Assembly: GCA_031551045.1 (NCBI GenBank) | Contig: JAVBOD010000090.1 | Location: forward strand, 1 to 17,646 | Direction: 5' to 3' | DNA from: JAVBOD01 sp031551045 | Lineage (GTDB): Bacteria; Bacteroidota; Bacteroidia; Bacteroidales; UBA932 | DNA: 17,646 nt | Shown here: piece by piece, positions 6,435 to 12,856 of the stretch | Numbering within the stretch: position 1 is the stretch's first letter | Layout: each line of letters starts with the position of its first letter | The notes under the pieces: model-generated | What the model was told of the DNA's origin: nothing | The model's input: the letters and a program-made list of their open reading frames with translations, nothing else | Databases searched by the model: none | Program-made: the position numbers and the translations under genes

Positions 6435-7213
6435 TGAAAATTTACATACTAACAGGATTAATGACCGCTTTGTTTATGATGACAGCATGCGAGAACAAGA
6501 CCGAAGGAGTACGCCAGTTACCGCTGGAAGGAGCGTACAATGTACGCGACATGGGCGGATATAAAACGGCGGATAATAAAACCGTAAAATGGCGGAAAGT
6601 ATTTCGTTCCGGCGATTTAAACCACTTGACGGAGGCGGATTTGGCTTACTTGGCGGCTATTCCGTTGAAGACAACGATTGATTTTCGTGATTCGGCGGAG
6701 ATAGCGGCGGCGCCCGACAGAAAGCCCGCATCGGTGCTTGCCCAATACTTTTTGCCGATCAACACGGGCAGTGTGATTGATTACACGAAAGTGAGCGATT
6801 CGTTGGCGCCCACCTTGCTGGTGGAAGGGAATAAAACGTTTGTGCGCGACAATCAGGATGTGTATAGGAAATTTTTTCAGTTATTGATGAATGGCGATAA
6901 TATTCCGCTGTTATTTCATTGCTCCGCCGGAAAAGACCGGGCAGGCTATGCGGCTGCACTATTTTTGTCTTCACTGGGTGTGGACAGGGAAACGATTATC
7001 GAGGATTATTTGCTGACGAACGAGTACTTGCAAGATAAATATGCGGCCATGATTGATTCGTTGCCGGTATTAAAGCCTTTAATGATGGCCAAGCGCGAAT
7101 ATATACAGGCAGCGTTGGATGAAATAGACCAAAAATACGGCGGAATGGAAAATTATTTAACCGATTATTTGAAGGTCGATTTAGCTAAAATGAAAGCGCT
7201 GTACACCGAATAG
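6431..7213 (+). CDS. Tyrosine-phosphatase-family lipoprotein
   Basis: This 260-residue protein starts with a lipoprotein signal: hydrophobic stretch and FMMTAC lipobox (C20), so it is probably membrane-anchored and exported. The phosphatase domain carries NVRDMGGY (37-44), FRSGDLN (58-64) and the P-loop HCSAGKDRAG (C164 nucleophile, R170), as in the Y_phosphatase2/3 families, which include protein-tyrosine and phosphoinositide phosphatases. Both catalytic residues are present, so it should be active; the substrate is unknown. Its ATG overlaps the batA stop (ATGA), suggesting translational coupling with batA. A phosphatase between batA and batB is not part of the usual Bat gene set. An ATG at 6434 is an alternative start, one codon later. 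Confidence 0.9.
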   Translation: MMKIYILTGLMTALFMMTACENKTEGVRQLPLEGAYNVRDMGGYKTADNKTVKWRKVFRSGDLNHLTEADLAYLAAIPLKTTIDFRDSAEIAAAPDRKPASVLAQYFLPINTGSVIDYTKVSDSLAPTLLVEGNKTFVRDNQDVYRKFFQLLMNGDNIPLLFHCSAGKDRAGYAAALFLSSLGVDRETIIEDYLLTNEYLQDKYAAMIDSLPVLKPLMMAKREYIQAALDEIDQKYGGMENYLTDYLKVDLAKMKALYTE

Positions 7214-7444
7214 GAAGATATCTCGTCCCTACAGGACTTTGAATATTGGTGGCGGATGTTTTCTACCAATATCATGTCCCTGACGGGACAACACAAATTA
7301 CAAGGGGGGACTTGCATAATAAGATATTGACGTTAAACGTGCCGTTAGGTACGATATATTGGTAGAAAAGCGAACGAAAAGGTGTCACAAAAGTCCCGTA
7401 GGGACGAAATATGGGAACCCATTAAGAGCAAAACGAAAAACGAC
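7214..7444. repeat. 231-bp Family B repeat cluster between the phosphatase and batB/C genes
   Basis: No gene is seen. It contains three GTCCC..GGGAC-type hairpins (GTCC-CTACA-GGAC at 7225-7237, TGTCCC-TGAC-GGGACA at 7275-7290, GTCCC-GTA-GGGAC at 7393-7405). It also contains an inverted pair AATATTGGT (7242-7250) / ACCAATAT (7265-7272), a further ATATTGGTAGAAAA copy near 7356-7369, and the TGCCGTTAGG fragment at 7340. The TTTCTACCAATAT-hairpin order at 7260-7290 repeats that at 3524-3553. No promoter match is apparent, so batB/C probably depends on read-through from upstream. Confidence 0.65.
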
Positions 7445-9184
7445 ATGAAATCTTTAATCGACATATTCGAATCTTTCAACTGGCAGCAATTCCACTTCCT
7501 GCGGCCGCCGGCGCTATGGCTGCTGGTGCCGTTGGCCGTCATGGTAATATTACTATTGATGACCAATTGGGAAAAGAAAAAATGGACACAGGTAGTGGCT
7601 CCGGCATTGCGCCCGTTCATGTTCAGCAAAGGCAGCAAAACAGCCATCCTGCTTCCGTTGTTTTTGCTGTTGCTTGGCGGAAGCTGCATGATAGTGGCTT
7701 TAGCCGGGCCTACGTGGAAAAAACGCGATATTCCCGGAGAAAAAATTCCGGCGGTAGTGATGATTGCGCTGGATGTGTCACAATCCATGCTGGCTACCGA
7801 TGTACAGCCCAACCGCCTGGAGCGTGCAAAATTGAAAATAAGCGATTTCCTGGATGCCAATCCGCGGGCGCGCGCAGGACTGCTGGCTTTTGCGGGTACG
7901 GCGCATCCCGTGTTGCCTTTCACAGCCGATTACAAAATTATTAAGTTCCACGCCGGAAGCCTTTACAATTGGGCTATGCCGGTTCAAGGAACCAACTATC
8001 CGTTGCTGATGAATATGGTGGATACGCTGATGAGCCGCGTACAGGCGCCCAGCACGCTGCTCCTCATGACCGATGCGGTGGATGACAACGATGCGGTGCT
8101 GCTCTCCGATTTTGTAAACAATTCCATCCACCGTTTGGAAGTGCTTTTGTTCTCAACGCCCGAAGGAGCGGTAATCCCGGGTTCGCATCATGTAATATCC
8201 AAGCAATCGCCGACGGCTTTGGCAAATCTTCAGCAAAACGAAAAAATTCATATCAATTTCATAACCCTCGATAAATCGGATGTGGAAGGCATAGCCAAGC
8301 GCATCAGCGACGGTTTGATGTTCGAAAAAGATAAAAAAGAAGACGCCAAAGAATGGGACGATATGGGATTGTTGTTGTTGATTCCGGCGTTGATTATTGC
8401 GCTCTTCTGGTTCCGCCGCGGATGGGTGGTACAATGGTGCTGGCTGCCATTAGTGCTGCTTACGCTATCGTCGTGCGGCACCAAAAGCCGGCATCCCGAC
8501 TGGTGGTACACGCACGATTACCAAGGCCAACAATGGTACGCACAAGGCGACTACGCCAATGCCGCCGAACATTTCGACGACCCCGGGCACAAAGCCGCCG
8601 CTTATTACAAAGCGGGAAACTACGAGGCGGCATCGGAGCTTTTTGCCAACGACACTACCGCTTCGGGACAGTACAACTACGCGCTGGCGCTGGCGCAAAT
8701 GGGGCTTTATGCCGAAGCGGCGACTATCTTCGAAAAAGTCGGCGCCATGGACCCCTCGCTGAAAACGCAAGCCGAACAAAGCGCCCAAGCCGCGCACCGG
8801 CTGCAAGCGCAAGCCGATTCGGTCATGCGTTTCGACCCGCAACACGGTAATCCGTTGGACAAAGTAATTGATAAAACCGAAAAAGGAAAGTTGAAAGAAC
8901 GCAAGCCGCAATCGGAAGACGAACAATTATCGTCGGACACCGAAGTAAAGAAATTGCCCACGCACGGCGACCGCCTTACCGACGAAACGGAAAGCGATAT
9001 TCACCGTGCGAAAGAGCAGAAATTTCCACCGAAAGATTTCAAGATGGAACAAAACGTATCGCTCGAAACCAAGGTGCTGATGCAGCAAACCAACGCCGAC
9101 CCTGCCGAATTTCTGCACCGAAGATTCGAAATACAGAAACAGAAATATTATCCAAAGATTAAACAGGGAAAAGACATTTATTAA
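7445..9184 (+). CDS. batB: BatB/BatC-like fusion: VWA domain plus TPR protein
   Basis: This 579-residue protein joins what are two genes in the Bacteroides bat operon. Residues 1-325 are BatB-like: helices at about 22-40 and 66-87, a VWA domain with a MIDAS site (LDVSQSM, D110/S112/S114; T183; MTDAVD, D210), and a third helix at about 307-323. After FRRGW comes a fourth hydrophobic stretch (328-343) ending LSSC, then a TPR-containing BatC-like part (about 355-455; GDYANAAEHF and LYAEAATIFEKVG repeats) and a charged, Lys/Glu-rich tail. Charge distribution predicts both VWA and TPR parts in the periplasm. The open frame reaches a GTG at 7382, but that stretch is repeat DNA; the ATG at 7445 gives the proper N-terminus. 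VWA-TPR fusions of this kind occur in other Bat-like loci. Confidence 0.9.
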   Translation: MKSLIDIFESFNWQQFHFLRPPALWLLVPLAVMVILLLMTNWEKKKWTQVVAPALRPFMFSKGSKTAILLPLFLLLLGGSCMIVALAGPTWKKRDIPGEKIPAVVMIALDVSQSMLATDVQPNRLERAKLKISDFLDANPRARAGLLAFAGTAHPVLPFTADYKIIKFHAGSLYNWAMPVQGTNYPLLMNMVDTLMSRVQAPSTLLLMTDAVDDNDAVLLSDFVNNSIHRLEVLLFSTPEGAVIPGSHHVISKQSPTALANLQQNEKIHINFITLDKSDVEGIAKRISDGLMFEKDKKEDAKEWDDMGLLLLIPALIIALFWFRRGWVVQWCWLPLVLLTLSSCGTKSRHPDWWYTHDYQGQQWYAQGDYANAAEHFDDPGHKAAAYYKAGNYEAASELFANDTTASGQYNYALALAQMGLYAEAATIFEKVGAMDPSLKTQAEQSAQAAHRLQAQADSVMRFDPQHGNPLDKVIDKTEKGKLKERKPQSEDEQLSSDTEVKKLPTHGDRLTDETESDIHRAKEQKFPPKDFKMEQNVSLETKVLMQQTNADPAEFLHRRFEIQKQKYYPKIKQGKDIY

Positions 9185-9202
9185 CGCACAAATTTACAAA
9201 TG

Positions 9203-9226
9203 CGTACGGGCGGAATATTTTCCGCC
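9203..9226 (+). repeat. Family C REP-like palindrome upstream of the RAYT gene
   Basis: CGTACGG followed by GGCGGAA-TATT-TTCCGCC (9209-9226), a 7-bp perfect stem, 34 bp before the transposase ATG. Its 18-nt core occurs exactly, inverted, at 9593-9610 in the gene. The full 24 nt occur inverted at 9542-9565 with two mismatches. Confidence 0.85.
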
Positions 9227-9260
9227 TGATAATAAATAAATATTTTTTCATTACAAACAA

Positions 9261-9812
9261 ATGGCCGATTTCAACACATACCGCCGTCGCAACAGCCTGC
9301 GATTACAAGGATACGATTACTCGCGATGCGGATTGTATTTCGTGACCCTTTGCTGTCACAACCGGTGGAATTTATTTGGTAAAATCATAAACGGACAAAT
9401 GATATTAAACGATTCCGGAAAAATGGCCGATACCTGTTGGAAAGAAATTCCCCGGCATTACCCGCAGGTTGTATTGCATCGCCATATCATTATGCCGAAC
9501 CATATACACGGAATCATTGAATTGACGGATATTTCCGTTAAGGCGGAAGATATTCCACCCGTACGAATCTCCGATTTCGATATAAATAATCGGGCGGAAA
9601 ATATTCCGCCCCAACCAATCATCGGTTCCATTATAAAAGGATTCAAAATCGGCGTTACCAAATGGTTTCGCGATAACACAAACATTCAATCCGTTTGGCA
9701 ACGCAGTTATCACGACCACATTATTCGTTCGGAACATGCATATTGGCGTATCTCAGAATATATTGAAAACAATCCGATACAATGGAAGAAAGATACGTTT
9801 CATAAATCTTGA
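9261..9812 (+). CDS. REP-associated tyrosine transposase (RAYT), Y1/IS200-like HUH enzyme
   Basis: This 183-residue protein has the N-terminal signature RRRNSLRLQGYDYSRCGLYFVTLC found in RAYTs, the HUH pair in IIMPNHIHGII (H81, H83) and the C-terminal helix with the nucleophile candidate Y167 in SEYIENNP. HUH enzymes of this family cut and join single-stranded DNA at palindromic REP hairpins; they are single-copy, domesticated relatives of IS200/IS605 transposases. The gene lies between batB/C and batD on the same strand, 76 bp and 10 bp from them, so it probably rides the same transcript. Family C palindromes lie upstream and, unusually, twice inside the gene, encoding KAEDIPP (94-100) and RAENIPP (111-117) in the region between the HUH motif and the last helices. 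Key residues are intact, so activity is plausible. Confidence 0.93.
   Translation: MADFNTYRRRNSLRLQGYDYSRCGLYFVTLCCHNRWNLFGKIINGQMILNDSGKMADTCWKEIPRHYPQVVLHRHIIMPNHIHGIIELTDISVKAEDIPPVRISDFDINNRAENIPPQPIIGSIIKGFKIGVTKWFRDNTNIQSVWQRSYHDHIIRSEHAYWRISEYIENNPIQWKKDTFHKS
9542..9565 (-). repeat. Family C palindrome inside the RAYT gene, copy 1
   Basis: The reverse complement agrees with 9203-9226 at 22 of 24 positions (CGTACGGG, then GTGGAATATCTTCCGCC-like text). It encodes the EDIPPVR part of the transposase. Confidence 0.8.
9593..9610 (-). repeat. Family C palindrome inside the RAYT gene, copy 2
   Basis: The reverse complement is identical over 18 nt to 9209-9226. It encodes AENIPP. It starts 51 bp after the start of copy 1. 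Confidence 0.85.
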
Positions 9813-9822
9813 CAAATGAATT

Positions 9823-11178
9823 ATGAAAGTAAAATTTTTTATACAATTTCTATTTGTAACCCTATTAGGGTTAACGCAGCAAACGCACGCCCAAAATTGC
9901 TTTGCCCATGTGGATTTGAGCCGGCGGAGCGTGTATGTACAGCAATCGTTCCGTGTGACCATTACTGTTTATACCTCGACGTGGTTTACGGCGCCGTTGG
10001 AATTCGGGCATTTGCAAATACCCAACGCATTCATCATTCCCTTTGAACGCACGATTCCCGGAGTATTTCATGTGAACGGAAAACAATATGCCGGCGTACA
10101 ATTTTACTACATTGTGTTTCCTTACAAAGCGGGCGATTTTAGTATTCCGCCTGTTGAAATTACAGCCCACACGCCGCCGGAAGGAAGCAGTACGGCTCAA
10201 TCAATAGTATTACACACCGAGGTGCAAAAATTTACCGTACGTGATGTGCCCGATAAAATGAAAGAATATGGAGACTGGTTTGTAGCCAAAGACGTGTCGT
10301 TACAGCAACATTGGAGCAAACCATTGAAAGATATCAAGGCGGGCGATGTCGTAAAACGCACGGTTACCGTGAACGCCAAAGGCACGCTGCCGCAATTTAT
10401 CCCCGATTTGTCGGCGCAGGAAAAGGTCGATTGGGCCAGCACCTATCCGCAGGAAGCCGCGTTGAAAGATACGCGCGACGAAGCCGATGCCAACGGAAGC
10501 CGCACGCAAACCGTGACCTATTTATTCGAAAAGGAAGGCGACTTTGTAATGCCGGCTATCCGCATAGCATGGTGGAATCCATTTACCAACCAAACGCATG
10601 TGAAAACAATCGACACCGTGCGGATACACGTGGCCGCCAATCCGAATTTGGGAATTTTAAAAACGTTGAAAGACAGTTTGCAGGCCACACAGCAAATAGA
10701 TGCGCAAAAAACGGCACAAAAAGGGCCTGTATTGATTTTAGGCATGCGCTGGTACACCTTTGCCGGCGTATTATTGGCCGCATTATTATTAGTATATATT
10801 TTGACTCGCTTAACCATGCGGTTGATACGCTATTTGAAGCGCAACTATCAAGCCTACCGGGTTGGTGAAAACTACCTGTTTCATCGTTTTCTACATTCTT
10901 CCAATAATGCCAAATCATTTTTAAACAGTTTATATGCTTGGTGGGATAGCCTGTTACGCAAAAAATCGGCCTCCGTTACCAATGCGCTGAAAAGTGACCG
11001 GCAGGATGAATTAGCCAATGAGCTGCAACAGTTTTACGCCATGGCCTATAACGATTCCAACACTGGTGTCGATAGCAAAGCCATAAAGAAATCGTTAAAG
11101 AAATATAGAAAGCAAAAGAAGCAACGCGACTCCGTGCCTCACACGCCGGGTATTGCCGATGTGCAGAAAGAGTGGTAG
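9823..11178 (+). CDS. batD: BatD-like protein
   Basis: This 451-residue protein has a cleavable signal peptide (hydrophobic residues 4-18, THA-Q cleavage near 23) and a periplasmic part of beta-sandwich character. It then has one membrane helix (about 311-330) followed by RLIRYLKRNYQ and a cytoplasmic C-terminal domain of about 115 residues rich in Lys and Gln near its end. BatD-like points are YYIVFPYKAGDFSIPPVEI (95-113) and AGDVVKRTVTVNAKGTLPQFIPDL (173-196), which match the repeated Ig-like pattern of BatD/oxygen-tolerance proteins. It is shorter than many BatD proteins (often over 550 residues), closer to the versions in proteobacterial-type loci. The start is 10 bp after the RAYT stop. 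No BatE-like gene follows; the locus ends here. Confidence 0.82.
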   Translation: MKVKFFIQFLFVTLLGLTQQTHAQNCFAHVDLSRRSVYVQQSFRVTITVYTSTWFTAPLEFGHLQIPNAFIIPFERTIPGVFHVNGKQYAGVQFYYIVFPYKAGDFSIPPVEITAHTPPEGSSTAQSIVLHTEVQKFTVRDVPDKMKEYGDWFVAKDVSLQQHWSKPLKDIKAGDVVKRTVTVNAKGTLPQFIPDLSAQEKVDWASTYPQEAALKDTRDEADANGSRTQTVTYLFEKEGDFVMPAIRIAWWNPFTNQTHVKTIDTVRIHVAANPNLGILKTLKDSLQATQQIDAQKTAQKGPVLILGMRWYTFAGVLLAALLLVYILTRLTMRLIRYLKRNYQAYRVGENYLFHRFLHSSNNAKSFLNSLYAWWDSLLRKKSASVTNALKSDRQDELANELQQFYAMAYNDSNTGVDSKAIKKSLKKYRKQKKQRDSVPHTPGIADVQKEW

Positions 11179-11306
11179 CCATCATTTTGATGAATATAAT
11201 ACCAATATGCCCCCCTTTTAATCCAATCTATTTCCGGTATAATGCCGATGCTACAAATGTTTAGGCCAATATAATTGGACTATTACATTTATCAAATCGG
11301 TATAAG

Positions 11307-11325
11307 AAGACGCTTTATGCGTCTT
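11307..11325 (+). terminator. Possible terminator after batD
   Basis: AAGACGC-TTTAT-GCGTCTT forms a perfect 7-bp stem followed by TATTGTT, about 130 bp after the batD stop. The U-run is poor, so this could equally be another repeat fragment. Confidence 0.4.
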
Positions 11326-11359
11326 TATTGTTAGATGAATGCTTGCATCGCTACCATAA

Positions 11360-11387
11360 AAAATGCCTCGATTTTTCGAGGCATTTT
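11360..11387 (-). terminator. Strong intrinsic terminator of the OmpA lipoprotein gene, possibly bidirectional
   Basis: AAAATGCCTCGA-TTTT-TCGAGGCATTTT is a perfect 12-bp stem with a 4-nt loop, 25 bp past the OmpA-gene stop on the minus strand. On the minus strand the stem is followed by a run of six T, and on the plus strand by TTTT, so it can serve the convergent batD transcript as well. Confidence 0.85.
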
Positions 11388-11412
11388 ACTTGATTATGTG
11401 TTGAATAATGAT

Positions 11413-12105
11413 TTATTTCAACGTGCCGGCTTCGGCTTCTTTAATCATTTGCTCGTTAGCAGAAATATACACTTCCACACGGCGGTTTTGTGTACGACCG
11501 GCAGTAGTGCTGTTGTCAGCTACCGGTTGAGAAGAACCCATACCCTGAGTGGTCATACGAGCCACGGCAACACCTTGCGAAGACAAAAAGTTTTGAACGG
11601 CAGCAGCGCGTTGTTGTGACAATGGGATGTTTACATTATCCGTTCCGGTATTGTCGGTGTGGCCATAAATAGTCACATCGGTTTCCGGTGTATTTTTCAA
11701 CGAAGCGGCAAAGTTTGTAAGGGCTGTTTTCGAAGAAGCGTTCAAATCGCTTTTTCCGGTAGCAAATAAAATACCGCTATCGAAAGTTACTTTAATAGCT
11801 TGCAAACCGTTTGCATCGGTCACGCCTTCCACTTGTGCGCCATTGATTTTCTCCAACTCTTCCTTTTGTTTGTCCATCTTGTGGCCAATCAAAGCGCCTG
11901 CACCTGCGCCAACAGCGGTGCCGATAGCGGCTCCGATAGCGGCTCCTTTTCCTTTACCTGCCAAAGCTCCTATTCCGGCGCCCACAGCAGCGCCAGCACC
12001 GGCGCCGATAGCAGTTCCTTTTGCCGTGTTGCTCCAGCTTGAACAGCCTTGAAGAATAATACCAGCACATATTACAAGTGCTACAATAATGTTCGTTTTT
12101 TTCAT
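11413..12105 (-). CDS. OmpA-family lipoprotein with glycine-zipper segment (YiaD-like)
   Basis: This 230-residue protein has a lipoprotein signal (lipobox LQGC, C21), then a glycine-zipper segment (about 31-74, repeated GxxxG with KGKG in the middle, forming two short membrane-inserting helices). After a charged linker (76-90) comes an OmpA C-terminal peptidoglycan-binding domain (about 104-215). Within that domain HTDNTG (D151), LSQQRA (R166) and NRRVE (207-211) are the residues that contact diaminopimelate in OmpA-like domains. It is expected at the outer membrane, tying it to peptidoglycan, as for E. coli YiaD. It is a single-gene unit with its own promoter and terminator. Low-complexity codons in the zipper produce long antisense open frames that are not genes. 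Confidence 0.92.
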   Translation of the reverse strand: MKKTNIIVALVICAGIILQGCSSWSNTAKGTAIGAGAGAAVGAGIGALAGKGKGAAIGAAIGTAVGAGAGALIGHKMDKQKEELEKINGAQVEGVTDANGLQAIKVTFDSGILFATGKSDLNASSKTALTNFAASLKNTPETDVTIYGHTDNTGTDNVNIPLSQQRAAAVQNFLSSQGVAVARMTTQGMGSSQPVADNSTTAGRTQNRRVEVYISANEQMIKEAEAGTLK

Positions 12106-12162
12106 AATGTTTCGTTTTTGTTTTTTTATTTATTTAGATTCATCAAAAAATATTCCAAGATG

Positions 12163-12170
12163 CAAAGGTA
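12163..12170 (-). promoter_or_regulatory. Bacteroidota-type -7 promoter element of the OmpA lipoprotein gene
   Basis: On the minus strand TACCTTTG matches TAnnTTTG exactly and is followed by CATC, 57 bp before the ATG. Just upstream is the small palindrome CATCTT-TT-AAGATG (12180-12193), which overlaps where a -33 element would be. The 162-bp gap between this gene and coaD otherwise shows nothing recognised. Confidence 0.7.
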
Positions 12171-12267
12171 GTAATTTTACATCTTTTAAGATGCATCGTG
12201 CTAAGGTGAAAAGTTCACTGTTAGATAGCTAAAATACTTAAAAAGTGATTTTAAGCTTGTTGAAAAA

Positions 12268-12807
12268 TTATTGTAGAAAATCCTGATAATAGATATTGCT
12301 GGGGGCGTATAGTTGCGCTTTTTGGGGAGCCAGCCGCAACAATTCGCGGAGCAATGTGCTCGACACGTGCGTATTTTTGTCCGACGAATTGAAAAATACG
12401 GTTTCTACGCCGGCCAAATCGGAGTTCAACAAGGCCAAGTCGCGCTCATAAAGAAAGTCGTTGGCATTGCGCACGCCACGGACAATATGTGTAATATGAT
12501 TATTGATGCAATAATTGGCTGTAAGCCCTGTAAAAATAGCGACCGATACATTTTTATCGTTCTTGAATACTTCGCGGATGAGTTTTACACGTTGATCGGT
12601 CGTAAAGGTGCTTTTTTTTGAAGAATTTTCGGAAATAAGTATCACCACTTCGTCAAATACTTTCATGGCTTTCCGGGTAATATCTTCATGCCCGATAGTA
12701 AACGGATCGAAACAGCCGGGATAAATAGCTCGGCGAGCCCCATAGCTCCTCTTGTCCCTAAAGGGGGAGTTTTGAGATTCAGATAAGGCTGCACTTTTTT
12801 TTGTCAT
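12268..12807 (-). CDS. coaD: Phosphopantetheine adenylyltransferase with an atypical N-terminal extension
   Basis: This 179-residue enzyme catalyses ATP + 4'-phosphopantetheine to dephospho-CoA + PPi, the fourth step of CoA synthesis. Visible marks: AIYPGCFDPFTIGHEDI (27-43) with the nucleotidyltransferase T/HxGH motif at 37-40; RGVRNANDFLYERDLALLN (110-128); and VSSTLLRELL near 148-157. Homologues of 150-160 residues normally start within two or three residues of the AIYPG strand. Here about 24 residues precede it, of which 12-24 are encoded by a C/G-rich repeat (12736-12773). No ATG, GTG or TTG exists in frame between the repeat and the core, so the ATG at 12807 seems obligatory. It lies 49 bp after nqrF and is probably the last gene of that transcript. 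Confidence 0.93.
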   Translation of the reverse strand: MTKKSAALSESQNSPFRDKRSYGARRAIYPGCFDPFTIGHEDITRKAMKVFDEVVILISENSSKKSTFTTDQRVKLIREVFKNDKNVSVAIFTGLTANYCINNHITHIVRGVRNANDFLYERDLALLNSDLAGVETVFFNSSDKNTHVSSTLLRELLRLAPQKAQLYAPSNIYYQDFLQ

Positions 12808-12856
12808 ATTTTCTTGTTTTAAGCCCTCCCTTTGGGAGGAGGGTTGGGGTGGGCTT
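12736..12856. repeat. Family F C/G-rich inverted pair bracketing the coaD start codon
   Basis: The right unit (12821-12856) reads, on the minus strand, AAGCCCACCCCAACCC, then TCCTCCCAAAGGGAGGGCTT, and begins directly after the nqrF stop. The left unit (12736-12773, plus strand) reads AGCCCCATAGCTCCTC, then TTGTCCCTAAAGGGGGAGTT. Both share AGCCC at the outer end, CTCC, and a TCCC-AAA-GGG inner hairpin, and face each other in opposite orientation. The coaD ATG (12805-12807) lies between them. The left unit is translated as part of CoaD. Confidence 0.65.

Noticed and set aside
7382..7444. GTG start at 7382 giving a longer BatB/C protein
   Set aside because: The extra 21 codons lie in a GTCCC-GGGAC repeat and precede the family-like N-terminus at the ATG 7445.
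7214..7444. Possible CRISPR array
   Set aside because: Repeats differ in sequence and spacing, are few, contain hairpins of varying stems and have no cas genes nearby.
11800..12052. Open frames antisense to the OmpA lipoprotein gene with Ala/Pro- and Ser-rich repeats
   Set aside because: They mirror the glycine-zipper codons of the real gene on the other strand; low-complexity shadows.
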